Source of the DNA: Dasypus novemcinctus
Lineage: Eukaryota > Chordata > Mammalia > Cingulata > Dasypodidae
Length of the DNA stretch: 64,000 bases
Direction: 5' to 3'
Assembly: GCF_030445035.2 (NCBI RefSeq)
Contig: NC_080698.1
Location: 7,612,038-7,676,037, forward strand
Shown: in pieces, positions 43,061 through 55,559 of the stretch
Layout: every line of letters starts with the position of its first letter
Numbering within the stretch: the stretch's first letter is position 1
Program-made: the position numbers and the translations under genes
The notes under the pieces: model-generated
The model's database searches: none
Told to the model about the DNA's origin: nothing
The model's input: only the letters and a program-made list of their open reading frames with translations

Positions 43061-43949
43061 GCGGCCTTGGCCTTGTCACTGTTACTTCCAGGAGGGCCCC
43101 AAGCCTGCTGCCGCTCCTCTCCATGTCCCTCCACTGCCCCCGTCCCTCCTGCTGGACTTTGCCTGCTCCTCTGTTCTCTTTGTCCCCGTTGGATACAAGT
43201 GGGACTTGGGAGCCAGGTCTGACAGCCCCTTGGCCCCTCACTCCCCACGGTGTCCCCCCTCACTCCCCAAGATGCCTTGGAACGGCCTCATCCCACCTGG
43301 CCCCTCCTCGTCTCCTGTCCCCCGGCGCCCCCTTCTCTTGCGCCAGCTTCTAAGCCTTTGCCTGCGCCCCCCGACCCCTCACCCTGGTCTCTGCCTGATT
43401 AATTCCCATTCGAGCTGCACCCCAGCGCACTTGTCCCTCCCTTGGAAAGCCTTCCCTGATACCCACCCACAGACCCCTGTGCCGGCCGCTCACTGAGCAC
43501 TGTCACTCTGCCAGGACACCACCTGTGACTCCCCTTTCTCCCCCCACCCAGCCACCCGGAGAAACCCCCAGCCCCCTCCCCTAGGTCCCAACACTGCCCC
43601 TGGCCCAGGAAGTCCAGGGTCTGATGTGGTCCCTCCACCCCTGAGATGCCTCCCACCCTCTGGAAAGTAAACCACCCACTCCTCAGGGGGACCCCTCTCC
43701 TCTCCCCATCCTGGTGCCTTCTGTCCTCACAACAGCACATCCTACAACGGAGGAAATAAGAAGGGAGAGGGTCAGCAGTTGGCCAGGATCACAAGTTCAA
43801 GGCGTAGAACTTGAACGCAGGGCCACGCACAGGGCTGAGGATCTCCGGGCTTGGCAGTCTCGGTCCTGGGGACACACGCACAGCCGACAGACAGAAGGAC
43901 TGATTTTCGGATGACCCAGCAGCTGAGCTGGGGTGAGACCCCAGAGTCC

Positions 43950-45060
43950 TCCTCCCCGCCCGCCCCTGCGAGCCCGGGCGTCAGGGGCGCACGCGGGCGC
44001 CTGGCTCCTGCTGGGGGCCGGCAGCCAGCAGTCATCCCCGTGAGGTCAGCCGCGGCCGGCGATTTCGGGGAAATACCAGCTCCTTATTAAAACCAGGCGG
44101 TGACCAGGCCCCTGCTGCTTTCCCAGTAGAAACTGGAGTGTTTGTTCCAGGAGGAGCCAAAATGGGCAGGGCCCAGCCAGGGCCACTGAGGCAGGAGTGC
44201 CCCCGCGAGGGTCAGCGTGCCCCGGGCGGGGGGGGGGGGGGGGGGTCCAGCATCCCGAGGTTTGGGCAGGGGCACCTGTGCGAGGCGTGGGCTCCAGGCC
44301 CGGGCCCAGGGTCCAGGGTCCACACAGCGAGCAGACCAGGGAGGAGTGGAGGGCGGTCACCCGGAAGCCACAGGACGGGCCGCAGGGGGGCCTCGGGGCT
44401 GCCCGGCACGGGAGGCAGCGACAGAACGCAGGCAGCCGGCAGAGCCTGCGAAAGCAGGCGGAGGGCGCAGGGCCTTCCCGCGGCTGGGCAGCCTGCCGCT
44501 CCGCCTCTGGGCTCCCGCGGCACCCCTGAGCCCCCAGGGCACCCCTGAGCGCGCGGGGCGCCCGCGCCGGCCTGCAGGGGGCGCGAGGGGGCCGGGCCTC
44601 GGGGCCCCCCGCCGCGCATCTGGAGCGAGTTAGGGCGGCTGAGGCCTGGCGGGCGGCGGCGTGAGCTCATCGCGGCCCGCCCCGCTGCGGTTTCCACCGG
44701 GCTGTGAAGGGAACAGAAGCCCGCGCGGCCCGGGGCCCGCGCCGCCGCCCGCGCTGTGGGTGTGAGCGTGAGCAGGCGGCAGGAGCGTGTGGCCCTGGCG
44801 CGCCGCCTGCAGCGCCGCCGCGGGGCGCGGGGTCCCAGGGCGGGGGACGCCGTACGGGGCTGACCTGCTCACGCCCCGGCACACACTCTCCTGGGGGGCT
44901 CTAAGCCTCGGTTTAGGAAAAAGAAGGCCAAGTCCAAGAGGAGGGGCAGGGCCCCCCGCCCGGGGTGTCCCGGTGCTGGAGCGGCCGCATGCTGCACGGC
45001 CTGCCCCGGAGGCCCGGGGACGCCGCCCTGGCCCCCTGCCCATCTTCCTGCTTGGGCATT
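43950..45060. promoter_or_regulatory. CpG-rich block, candidate CpG island
   Basis: Dense CG dinucleotides across about 1.1 kb, densest between 44,370 and 45,000. It lies about 11 kb from either gene's coding sequence and has no identifiable exon. It could be the promoter of an unrecognised non-coding transcript or simply GC-rich DNA. Confidence 0.45.
44228..44245. repeat. Poly-G run
   Basis: Eighteen consecutive G residues within the CpG-rich block. Length in the assembly may be unreliable. Confidence 0.85.
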
Positions 45061-45567
45061 CGGGGTTGTCGCCCACCCCCCTGCTCCCCACTTTGCCTCA
45101 GCTGGGCCCTGGCTCTGAGGCTGACAAGGACCCCCACCCTCGCTCCCCGGCTACTGTCCCTGGGGCCCAGTGCACGGGCTGCAGAGCACCAGCAGGGCTG
45201 GGCTTGCTGATGGAGACACCCACCCCTGAGGGGACATCTGCACTGGCCAGGCCACCACAGGGCACGTAAACTGTAAAGGGAGGTGCACCCACTGTGGTTA
45301 CAGAGGCCCCAAGCTGGGGCGAACTGGGTGAGGGTTGTTGGTGTGTGTGTGTGTTGAACCGTAAGGACTCTGGTTTGCATAACCAGAGCTTCCAAATTAC
45401 TTAGCAAAATATGTTTGCTTTTTAATTAACGTGCTTGAAAAACAATGGTTTTCATTAAACGGGTGGGGGAGAGAAGGGGATCTTGGGGGAGAATATTGCA
45501 AAGAACTCGGAATCCCACACCAGACCTCTTAAAATGCAAGGAGGAGCTTCCCTCAAGCCTGCGGAAG

Positions 45568-45568
<1 letters not shown>

Positions 45569-45599
<31 letters not shown>

Positions 45600-45609
45600 A
45601 GGGGGGGGG
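45569..45609. repeat. Poly-G tract, about 40 bp
   Basis: Thirty G residues, AA, then nine more G residues. A strong quadruplex candidate on the plus strand and a site where sequencing and assembly often fail. Confidence 0.9.
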
Positions 45610-46392
45610 CCAAGGATCCGTGGGGAGCCCCCAGGGTCACCCCTACCTGTCTCAGCCCCTCTCCAGCCCCCTGGCAGGGAATTTGCCATTTTGCTGATCT
45701 CCAATTCCTCAGTTCTCAGCGGCTCCCCGGGCCCCTCTGGGAAGGGGTGGTCTTTTAGGAAGCACAGCCTGGGGGGAGGTGAAGGGGCGTCCACCAGGCA
45801 GAGAAGGGAGGGGGCACCTGGCAGTGTGGGCGTCGGGGAGGGACTATGGGAGGGAGGAGGGGAACTGCGGGGAGGTGCCCGTGGAAAACCGTGGAAAAGC
45901 CAGGCTGGAGGCACAAGGCTGAGCTGGGGCGCCAAGGTGGGGCGCGGGGCATCGGGCGGAAGGAGGAGGGCTGGCCCGGGCAGCAGGCGCCGAGGGAGGA
46001 TGGGTGGAGGAAGGGGCAGGCTCCCGGAAGCCAGAGCTCCCTCCTGGGTAGATGGCCGGGCAGGGGGTCGACCTCCACCTGGCGCAGCGTTGGCCCGTTA
46101 ATCCCCCAGGAAGGAGGCAATGGGGTGGGGGCTCACCCCCGGCTCGGGCCCTCCCTCAACAACTTGTGGCTCCCAGGCTCTCCCCACCCCCACCAGGGGG
46201 TTTGGGGGTCAGGAGGGTGATTTCACCCCTCCCTGCCTTCTCCCTTCCTTCCCCAAACACCCCCAAGAGGGTGTGGGGGCCAGGAAGTCTTCTCTAGGAA
46301 AGAGGTGTCTGGGTGCTGAGGGTCCATGAGGGGACTCAAGGGAGACAGGTGGGGGGGGCGCTGGCCTGCACCCACATCTGTAAAATGAAGCC

Positions 46393-46805
46393 GGGAAGTG
46401 GATGTGGCTTATAGAGCGTCCACCTACCATATGGGAGGTCCAGGGTTCAAACCCGGGCCTCCTGACCCATGTGGAGCTGGCCCATGCACAGTGCTGATGC
46501 GCACAAGGAGTGCCCTGCCACGCAGGGGTGTCCCCCACATAGGGGAGCCCCACACACAAGGAGTGCGCCCCGTAAGGAGAGCCGTCCCACGTGAAAAAAG
46601 CACAGGCTGCCCAGGAGTGGCACCACACACAGAGAGCTGACGCAGCAAGATGACACAACAAAAAGAGACACAGATTCCTGGTGCCGCTGACAAGAATATA
46701 AGCTGACACAGAAGAACACACAGTGAATGGACACAGAGCAGACAACTGTGGGGGGGGGGTGGAGAACAGGGAGAGAAATAAATTTTAAAATCTTAAAAAA
46801 TAAAA
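46393..46805 (+). mobile_element. DAS-type SINE
   Basis: Head GGGAAGTGGATGTGGCTTAT, GGTTCAAACCCGGGCCTC near 46,444, tail AAATTTTAAAATCTTAAAAA. TAAAATGAAG is duplicated at 46,381-46,390 and about 46,808-46,817. Confidence 0.9.
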
Positions 46806-46964
46806 CAGTAAAATGAAGGCACCGTCACCCGCCTGCCAGGGTTGCAGCCTTCGGGGTGCTGCATCGCCCTCCTGCCCCCTCCAGTGCCACCAGCCCAGAA
46901 GAAACTGGAAGTCCAGACAGAGCATGTGGCTGCACGGGGGCAGGCCTCGTAATCTGTCTTTTTC

Positions 46965-47045
46965 ACAGTGGTTCCCCCAGGACTGGAGCAGTGCCTGTAT
47001 ACAGCCGGTGCTCAATAAATGCTTGTGGAAGGATAAATGGGTGAG
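46965..47045 (+). repeat. MIR-type SINE fragment
   Basis: GGAGCAGTGCCTGTATACAG followed by GGTGCTCAATAAATGCTTGT matches the conserved MIR 3' part. Confidence 0.75.
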
Positions 47046-48185
47046 AAGGGGGCATGGTCCCTCAAAAGCCAGCCATGCCTTCTCCCCCATCTGAACTTTG
47101 GGGGCCAGTGTCAGCCCAGAGTCAGAGGTGAGCCGGGGGTGGGGCGCGCCCGCCCCCCCCGCAGACGAGGGGGAGACTGAGAGGAAGCCTCTGGGAACTG
47201 AGGACACCCCCAGGGGTCGCCCCAGCTCCAGCAGCCCCATCCAGGACCCTGTTTCTCATTAGCGGCCTGCTTGCTTCCCCCAACCCACGCCCCCACATGA
47301 AACGTGCCTCCCTGCACTTAATCCATTACGCCGGCTGGGTGGGAGGCCCGAGGGCGGGGCTGCTTTTTCCCCTGAGCTCAGACATTCCTGGCTTTATTAT
47401 CCCCCACGTTTCACGGCAGCTGTCGCCTCCCCCGGCCACCCCCAGGCCGAAGCCCAGAGTCCAGAAGGCACATCTCCAGGACTCCAGACGCCAGAGGCTC
47501 CAACACCTCCAGCTCAGCACACAAGGGAAACTGAGGCCCAGAGGTGAGTGGGTAGAGCCCCAGAGCAACCCGAGGGGTCTCTCGCCTCCGTCTGCACCTG
47601 GACTTATCTACCCCCAAGCCTGCCCCCCACGTGCCCCTCGGTCAGCCTCCCTTAACAATGGCCCCCCCATGTGTCCCCACCGCCACTGCCCGCAGTCTGC
47701 CCTCCACACGGCTGACCTCAGTGGCCCCAGCCCGGCTCCCTCCACGGCTCCAAGCACCTGCAGATCATGGCCCAGAGGACTTTCTTGCCCTTCAAGGCCC
47801 CGGGAGCAGCCCTTGCCACCACCCCCATCCTCGTTAGAGCAGGTGCTACGACAGTTCTCGAGGCTCTGCCCTGCTGGGGCCCTGGCAGGCTGGCCCTGAA
47901 TGGTTGGCGGCCCTCCAGAGGGCAAGGCCCGTCCTGGAGGAAGAGTCCACCCTGTCACAGCAGGGCTGGGGCAGGTGGTGGACCACCAGGGGCCAGGTGG
48001 CACGGAGGGCGGAGAGCTGGGGAGCCCTGAATGGACCTTCCGTCCCTCATCAGAGAGCCGCCCTGCTGGCAGGGCCGCCACAGCAGGGCACGCGTGCTCA
48101 AGCCAGCAGCCGTTCACCAGGCCCTTGCCCCGGAGGGGAGGCTGGCCGGAGTGCCAAGGCTCCTTCCTGCCCCACCTGTTTCCTT
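47046..48185. other. GC-rich intergenic, no gene seen
   Basis: Single-copy-like sequence. Open frames run through it on both strands, but none has recognisable domains or exon borders. Confidence 0.45.
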
Positions 48186-48602
48186 TTTTTTTTTTAAGAT
48201 TTATTTATTTACTTACATTCCCCCCTTCCCCTCTTCCTGCCCTGTGGTTTTTGCTGCCTGTGTTGTTTTCTTCTCTCCTCTAGGATTCACCAGGATTTGA
48301 TCCTGGGGACCTCTGATGGGGAGAGAGGTTCCCTGTCAATTGAGCCACCTCAGTTCCTGGTCTCTGCTGCGCTTCACCTTGACTCTCCCCTTGTCTCTCT
48401 TTTGATGCATCGCCATCTTGCTGTGTGACTCACTTGCACGGGCACTGCCTCACCACGTGGGCACTTGTGCTCACCACGCAGGCACTGGCTCACCGCACCG
48501 ACACGCTTTCTCTTCTTTTTCACCAGGAGGCCCCAGGGATGGAACCCGGGCCCTCCCATCTGGTGGGTGGAAGCTCTATCCCTTGAGCTACACCCTCTTC
48601 CC
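48186..48602 (-). mobile_element. Dimeric DAS-type SINE
   Basis: Minus-strand head GGGGAAGAGGGTGTAGCTCA at 48,602. A second tRNA-like unit appears on the plus strand as CCTCTGATGGGGAGAGAGGT..AATTGAGCCACCTCAG. The A-tail is seen as TTTTTTTTTTTTAAGATTTA at 48,186-48,205. Confidence 0.82.
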
Positions 48603-49639
48603 CCTGCCCCACTTTCAGGTCAGAGTTCAGTGGAGGAAACTAGGCCTCTCCCGCTCATCAAGGGCAGGTTTGGGAGCACAGCCTGGGGCACAAAGGCGGC
48701 CTGGGAGCTGGGTTGAGCCAAGGCAGGACGGGGCAGGGCATTCCCCCCGTTCAGTGCCCTGGCGCCTGGTAGTGCAGTCCACGATCGGCCGTGGGGGGCT
48801 GATGAGCCAAACGGGGTCTGACCCAGGCCCTACTCAGAGAGTTGGGGGAGGAAGGCAGCCTGCAGGGGTCAGGGCCTCCATCTAGGGGAGGGACTCAGAC
48901 CCCAGGGGAAACTGAGGCAGAAGCCCAGGTGGGGTAGGCAACCTGGAGATGCTGGGGACTGATTCTGGAGGTCCTCCCAGCCCCTGGGACCACCCTGCCC
49001 TAGCTGACCCTATAGCGAGTCAGGCACTGGGCCTGGGGTGCCCAGGAAGGCAGGGGTCACTCCAGCTCTACTTTCAGTCTCCTGGGGGCTTCCACCCAGG
49101 GCCCCAGCACCAAGGCCTGGCCATCCAGAGGGAAACCCCAGAGCTCCCGGGACGTGGCCAGCTTCCTCTCCCACTCTCAGCCCCGTTTCCAGGCTAGAAG
49201 CCGGGGACGATTTTCCTTCCCACTGGCTGGGTGGCAGCTGCCTGGGCAGCCAGCGGATTGGGGGCACTCGGAATCTCAGGATCCCAAATACTCAATGCAG
49301 GGAGCCGAGACATCTCTGCCCACGTGACCCCCCCTTCCGGCTCCAATCTCACCAGCGCCGGCCGGTCCCCGGGGCTCATCGGCACTGCCCCTGCCAAGTT
49401 CCCACTTCCCTCTCCTTCCCAGCCGGTCTCTGGCCCAGGTCTGCGTTAGTCATCACACATAGTTGGCACCTGATGACTACGTGATGAATGAATGAATGAA
49501 TGAGTGTTCATTCAGCTGAGCCAGGCCTGGAAAGCAGCTGCCTCCCACGGGGTCCTTCCAGGAGCTTGGGGAGATGTCCATCGCACCAAACTGTGAAATT
49601 CCCGCAAAACTTACAAACTGCCTCGTAAGGTCTTATTTT
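48603..49639. other. GC-rich intergenic with a MIR scrap
   Basis: No gene recognised. A MIR-like end (ATAGTTGGCACCTGATGACT) and a GAAT microsatellite lie at 49,460-49,505. Confidence 0.45.
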
Positions 49640-49940
49640 GCCAAGAAAAGTCATGTTTCATAAACAAAAAGATACTCTCAAGGCAAAAAAAAAAAAAGTA
49701 AGTAGGGGTTGTATGGCCGGTACTAGAATAAAAACTGTAAAGAGAAGCAAGCCCAGGGAACGGCACAGCACAGCGGCCCCTAAGTTAGACCCTGGGCTGT
49801 GGTCAATAGGACGTTTGTTTCAAGGGTACCGAATGTCCCACACCAACGAAGGTGCTAATGACAGGGTGGCGTTTGGGAATCCTGTACTTTATGCATGATT
49901 GTTCTGGAAACCCACAACGTCTCTAATTTAAAAAAGGAGT
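49640..49940 (+). mobile_element. L1 3'UTR, 5'-truncated insertion
   Basis: Shares its landmarks with the L1 3'UTR at 25,435: GGGCTGTGGTCAATAGGACG, GAATCCTGTACTTTATGCAT and GAAACCCACAACGTCTCTAA, ending in an A-rich stretch. Confidence 0.65.
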
Positions 49941-51470
49941 AGTTAGGGCTCCATCTCAGAAGAAAGACAGGCCTGGAAAATGCATCCACTGCCCTGGGGG
50001 CAAAGCGAGCGCAGATGCCTTACTGCTCTGTATGAAGACTTTCTAGGTGGGTCGCAGACCGGCTCTGGGGTTTGGGACTGCGTAAGTGCATCCAGCCCCC
50101 TTCAGGGCAGGAACCCCCTCTGCAGCCCTCCTGGCTGGGACTGAGCCCCTCGGCTTGCATACCCCTCGGGGCAGGGTGCTCACTACCTCTCCCAGCTAGC
50201 TCAGGCCCTGGGAGAGGTCACTCTACAGCACCTTTAAGCGATTTTCGAGCCCGCCATGGGAGGGAGAGAAAGTGACCAGAAGGAAGGCAAGGTAGCAGAG
50301 GTGCAGAGGCAGACGAGGCACGCCTGCAGGCACAGGAGAGGACACAGGAGTGGTCGGGAAATGGGGTGCTCGTGCTCGGTGTCACCCCAGTGCAGAGATG
50401 AGAACGTCGGCAGAGGCCCGAGCTGTCCGGGGGGCGCCGTCTCTCTAGCCGGGACTCGCAGGGTCTGCCGGCCACCACTCCCCGTCCCCACCGTCCTTTT
50501 GGAAAGACTCGAGTGCCTCCGGCCTTCCGGCCTTGAGCCGTCCCCTGGCTGCCGAGACCCGGGGGGGCCTGGGGACACCCACACGCCGCATTCCAGCTGT
50601 GTGCCGCCAGCCTTCGGGCAAAGCAGGATTGCGTGGCTTTGCGGAGGCTGGGAGCAGATGACCCCCAACCCTGGGTGAGCAGGAGGGCGGGCCGCTGAGG
50701 CTGCTGGAAGGGGCTTGGGCGTACCCCAGGGAGCCTCTGTGCCCAGGACCGAGTGCAGGGTCTGGGGAGCTCCCGCTGTGCTCCAAGGTGGCGGGTCAGC
50801 GCTCCCCTGGGCGGGGCTGGCCCCGTTCCCAGCAGCCCCCCTTTGCCCACCTCTCGCCCCCATGCCACCTGATCCGTGTGCCCGTGGTGGCCCAGGAGCG
50901 CTGGGGATGGTGTCTAGGAGAGAGGCTGTCGAGAGCCATGGGCGCCGTGCAGGGACATCCCGGCAGAGCAGGGACATGTAGTTCTGGACGCATCGCAGGC
51001 CCAGCTCCCACTGACTCAAGAAGGCTCTGTCCTGAGGGTCCCCCCCCCAAGCAGTTAGCAGACCCCCTGAGTGGGGTTCTGCAGTTTCAGGGGGGCCCAG
51101 CCCAGGCAGGCACTGCTGACCCCCGTCTGGAGTCCTGAGGCTAAACCTGCCCCTGGCCCCCAACAGACCCTCCGGTTGGGCCAGGCTGGGACGGCAGAGG
51201 CAGGAGACCAGGCCCCAGCCAGGTATGGGGGTGAGCTCGCGGGGAGCCCCAGGCAAACGACAGCCTCCCGCGCACAGGACCCGGCCCTCGAGGCACGCAG
51301 GGGACCAGGCCGCTGGGAGGGCGAAGCCCCTGCCCCCTCCCACCCATCTCCACCAGCCACAGCCGGACCACCCTGCTGGAGGGGGAGCTGGGCCCAGTGT
51401 TTATGCAACTGCGGGGAGGCCACAGCCTGGCTGGCAGCACCGGCCGCCCAGCCCACGCTGACTCAGCACA
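49941..51470. other. GC-rich intergenic, no gene seen
   Basis: A 369-codon minus-strand open frame (51,343-50,234) crosses this stretch. It lacks any family motif, and stops are scarce on several frames here, so I treat it as chance. Confidence 0.45.
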
Positions 51471-51690
51471 CTCAGACACGCACACGCAGGTCAGCGCACA
51501 CGGGTGCACATTCAGGCATGCACACACAGGTCAGCACACATGGGTGCAAGCAGGTGCACACGCGCATGGGCAGAGGGCCTAGGCACACACCCCAGGTCAG
51601 ACAGTACACACTACACACATGCAAACACGGGCACAGATGCACACTGCGCCCATGCACACACGAAAGTGCACACACACCCATTCCGCCCAG
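51470..51690. repeat. CA-rich imperfect minisatellite
   Basis: Repeated phrases such as CACACGCAGGTCAGC.CACA(C/T)GGGTGCA occur two to three times, followed by irregular CACA-rich sequence. Unit length is about 50-60 bp. Confidence 0.7.
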
Positions 51691-52929
51691 CCAGGGCAGG
51701 TGGAAGGATACTAAGTAAGGAGGCCCCCGGCCCTGTGTTCCACCCCGTCCACGCCGATGCTCGCCCTCCCAGCCCATGGCCCAGGCCCAGGAATGACACC
51801 CGTGGTCGGCACAGCTACGTGGAACTGACCATGTGGCCATGGCTGGGACAGAGACACACTCAAAAGGGAGCTGAGCGCCAACATGGGGGCTGACAACCAG
51901 CCGGGCTTCCTAGAGCCCGCCCCCAACTGCCCGGTGGGGTGGGGGTGGAGTTCCGAGCGTCACGGGGCACGTGTGGGATGCTCCCGTCCACCACCAACCC
52001 AAGCGGGATGACAGCTCCCGGGAACCAGAGGAACTCCCCCACAAGACTGGAGGAGGAGGCAGGCGTCCTTGGGAGACTGGGACACAGATCCCCTGGTGGC
52101 TGGGACACGTGTCCCTTTGGAGGCAGGGCCACTTCTCGCCTGGAGATAACTGAGGGCAGGTGGGCTCCAGCCCAGGGTGGGTGTCCCTGGGAAGAAAAGG
52201 CCAGGAGCTCCCAGTCACCCCAGAGGCTTTGGAAAGGGAGCTCAGCAGTTCCTGGCTTGGGGGCCTGCAGGGAAAGGGTCGAGGGAGGTGGGAGCAGGGG
52301 GCTGCCCGGGAAGGGGCCGGCCTCCCAGGAACCTCCCCACCAAGGAGCCTAGTCAAGGCTCCGGGGAAGCCCTGCAGCTCCTCGTGGGCTCCTTGGGCAC
52401 CGGCTGGCAAGGAGGTTGGCCAGCGCCCAGCAGCGCCCTGGCTGCCACATACCTGGGGGCTCAAGGGTGCTAGACAACAAGAGGACAGACCGGAGCCCTC
52501 CCTTCCCTGAACCAGATGTGGGCCCAGAGTGGACGGTGCTTAAACAAGAAACCAGGACTCAGATGTGACCTTCCTACACAGGCCTCTTCTGTCACTTTTA
52601 CTGGACCTGTGGTTGGCGGCAGGGATGGTGCATACTCAGGAGTCTTGAATCTCTGGACTGCCCATGTGCCAGCTGGGCCCCGAGCATCAGCAGAGTGGCG
52701 ACTCCTACTCTCTGGCTTGTTGGACTTACCCAGGTCAGCTACCAGGGAGGTGACGATGGTCAGCCACCACACCAGGGAACCAAGAGTGCTTACAACTGCA
52801 AGCAGAGGAATTGCACCCATCATCCGTGTGGAATCTAAGCCTCCTCTTGATCTAGAGGTGGAGGGGACATCACCATCCCAGGGTCCACAGGGTGGAGGAA
52901 TAAAATATGGATTAGCGTGCACTTACTGA
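51691..52929. other. Intergenic, no gene seen
   Basis: No recognisable coding exon, RNA gene or named repeat. GC content falls gradually towards 52,900. Confidence 0.45.
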
Positions 52930-53460
52930 TATCCTACTATAAAACTATTGTGATTAGTGATGGAAGAAAATGTAGCATTGATGTGGAGACGGTGGCCACA
53001 GTAGTTGCTGAGGGCAGGGAGAGGGAAGAAGAGATGTGATGCGGGCGTGTTTGGGGGATTTTGAGTTGTCCTAAACGATATTGCAGGGTCAGTTGCTGGA
53101 CTCTGTATATCCCGCCATAACCACTGAATGTCCTGGGGGAGAGTGTGGACACAGGGTAAACTATCATCTGCGTGGTGCAGCAGTGCCCCAAGATGTGTTC
53201 ACCGAGTGCGAAGAGTGGCCACAATGATGGGGGAGATTGTTGGTGTGTGGGGGCGTGGAAGGTATAAAGAACCTCTTATATTTTTTAATGTAACATTTTT
53301 TTGTGATGTATATATCTTCAAAAAAATAAAATTTACAAAAATGATGAGGTGGGGGTTGGGGAGTGGGTTGTATAGGAACTTCTGATGTTTTTTGTTTTTT
53401 TAATGTTTTTTAATGTAACAGTCCTTGTGATCTATTAACTTTATTAAAAACAAACAAACA
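52930..53460 (+). mobile_element. L1-like interspersed repeat, 3' end copy
   Basis: Same family as 15,950-16,560 in opposite orientation: GTGGCCACAGTAGTTGCTGA, GAGTTGTCCTAAACGATATT, TGTTCACCGAGTGCGAAGAG and TTTTTTAATGTAACATTTTT. A second partial end (TTTTTAATGTAACAGTCCTTG) follows at 53,395-53,460, so two tails lie side by side. Confidence 0.62.
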
Positions 53461-55340
53461 TAGAAATAAATAAATAAATGAGGAACCCGAATGCCCGAGA
53501 CCTGCCCGGCCCTGCCCAGCGTGTTTCCCGGTGCCCCGAGCGGCCTCTGCTCGGCACCTCCGCGCCGGCGCCGGGGCCCAGCCGCATCCGCTTCTCCCTC
53601 CTGGGCCCCACGGAGCCTCGTGGCTGGCTCCCTGCGTCTGCCGGTGCCCCCCAGTCTGTTCCCCGAGCAGGGGAGGGAGGCTGCCGCACCCGCCCGGAGG
53701 GCGAGCCCAAGTCCTCCCCGTGGCCCACGGGGCTCTCCATCACCCGGCACCGCGTCCCAGCACCTCCCCACCGCCTGTCACCTCTCCACCGCCACGTCCC
53801 GGCACCACTCCACTGCCACGTCCCAGCTCCTCCCCTCCACCTTGTCCCAGCACCTCCCCACCGCACCATCTGCCCCATCTCGGGGCCTTTGTGCTCTCCA
53901 CCTGGACGTCTCCTGGATGTGCTCGTGGCTGCCTGGAGCAGACGCCGAGGGCCTCACGGGAATGTTCCAGCCTGCCCCGGGGTCCAGCCCCAACCAGCGA
54001 CAGGGTGGGGTGGGTGGACGGTCCCCCGGGCCTCCTCATGCCCCACATGGGCAGCCATCGACTGCCCCCCACTGTGCTCCCTCCCTGCTCCCCCGCTCGC
54101 CTCCAGGGTCCTTGCCTCAGGGTCTGCTTCTGGGGGGCCCGGCGTGACAGCCTGTCTCTCCCCTCCTTTAAGGCTCTGCCTAGTATCGCTTTATCGCGTA
54201 CTCACACACCTCATTGTTTGACAGGCCCGCTACCCCCCACTCACACACACCCTCTCACACATTCCATAGCCCCTTCCCTGCTCTACGTCCCTCCTCCGCT
54301 TTAGCACTGTTTGACACACTTTTTAGTTTGGTGCCTTGTGTGGTTTGTTCTCTGTGACTTCCGTGAGGGCACAGACTTTGACCGCTTTCTCCAAGGAAGA
54401 GCTCTGGGCACTTCACACGTATATTGTCACACTCACACACCCCAGCACCCACGGGCAGGATAAGCCCTGCACTTTGAACTCACCCTTGCACACCGACATA
54501 CCCACATCACAGGCAGGCACGCCCGCTGCGTCCCCGTCCCCCTGACCTGCTGGGTGCTTGTGGCTACACCCCATTCTGAGCCCTTGACCTCCCTCAGCCC
54601 CTCTGCAGGGCATTGCACTTCCTCCCATCAAATCCACGGGGGTCACCTCCTCCAGGAAGCCTTCCCTGACTCTTCCCATTGGCTCCAAGGCCCCAGGCGA
54701 GCAGGGTGGGGGGAAGCGGGCAGGAGTGTGCTCCTCCCATCGCTGCAGGACGGCCTGCTTGTCTTCTGCTGAGGATCCCACTGGCAGACCCCACATGCCC
54801 CCCAGCAAAGCCACCGCCTCTGGTCTGGAGCCACCCTGCAGGCACATGTGCCTTGTTTTCCCTATCTGAGCCAGCGCAGAGGTCTAAGGCCCCTTCGGCT
54901 CTGAAAGCCTGGGGACAGGGTGGGTGCCTGCCCGGCTGCCCATTCCTAGCGTGACGCAGGTGAGGCCAGTCTCTGCTCTGGGCCTCAGTTTCCCCTCCCC
55001 TGACACGGGTGACTCTGGGTGGTGCCCCATCCTGGCTGTTGGACGAGGCGTCAGAGTGCTCTTGGTCTCCCGGTGGCTACCACACGGCAGTCGTCTCCAA
55101 AAGGTGAGGGGGCGGGTGAGAGCGAGAGGGGGTCCCCGGCCCCCCCTAGCTCAGCCCCCTCGCACCCCAGCGTCCTGCTGGGTGGGGCTCAGAGGGTTTG
55201 CACAGTTTTGATGGGCTGAGCAAGGAGGCCAGATTCAGAGTGACCCCTCCTTTTGTCCAGGGCTCGCCGTGTGTGGTCTACAGATATGACAGAGGTCAAC
55301 CGAAAGGTCACAGGGAGAGGGAAGGGAGGATGGAAGGAAG
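53461..55340. other. Downstream flank of MYL3, no gene seen
   Basis: GC-rich, with a CCAGCACCTCCCC/GCCACGTCCC tandem-like segment around 53,750-53,870 and a CACACAC-rich stretch near 54,200-54,520. Long open frames are present, but none has recognisable domains. Confidence 0.45.
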
Positions 55341-55344
55341 GAAA

Positions 55345-55559
55345 GATGCCAGGAAGCCATTTATTCCTGAGGCCCTCGGGGTGGGGACAGAGCGGCCACC
55401 CCAGGCAAGGGCAGCCACTGGGGGCTGAGGGTGACAGCTGTGCAGGGAGGTCTTGGTGTGTGGGTCTCCAGCAGGCTCCCCTCCTTCCCACGTCAGGCCA
55501 CTGGGGACAGCGTCAGGAACGGGAGAGGAGGTGTCCCCAGCCTGGCCTCCTGGGGGTCC
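55345..55559 (-). other. MYL3: MYL3 noncoding last exon (predicted)
   Basis: A good acceptor (TTTGTCCTCAG before GGACCCCC) lies at 55,560-55,562 on the minus strand, and the transcript would end just past the AATAAA at 55,360. MYL3 in other mammals has a final untranslated exon, which fits. The exact borders need transcript data. Confidence 0.55.
55360..55365 (-). terminator. MYL3: MYL3 poly(A) signal
   Basis: AATAAA on the minus strand, about 355 bp past the stop codon and about 195 nt into the predicted noncoding last exon. A short 3'UTR in a separate last exon is the normal MYL3 arrangement. Confidence 0.7.

Larger units (their letters stand above)
41161..46392. other. GC-rich intergenic DNA, no gene recognised
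   Basis: Composition changes abruptly from AT-rich L1 to GC-rich single-copy-like DNA at 41,161. Open frames here are long because stops are rare in GC-rich sequence. None shows a domain, signal peptide or splice-supported exon that I recognise. It contains the purine tract, MIR, CpG-rich block and poly-G runs listed separately. Confidence 0.5.

Noticed and set aside
50234-51343. 369-codon minus-strand open frame
   Set aside because: No domain, signal peptide, splice signals or homology that I recognise. It lies in GC-rich DNA where other frames are also open.
53531-54304. 257-codon plus-strand frame rich in Pro, Ser and His
   Set aside because: Driven by C-rich tandem-like sequence (CCAGCACCTCCCC); other frames are equally open.
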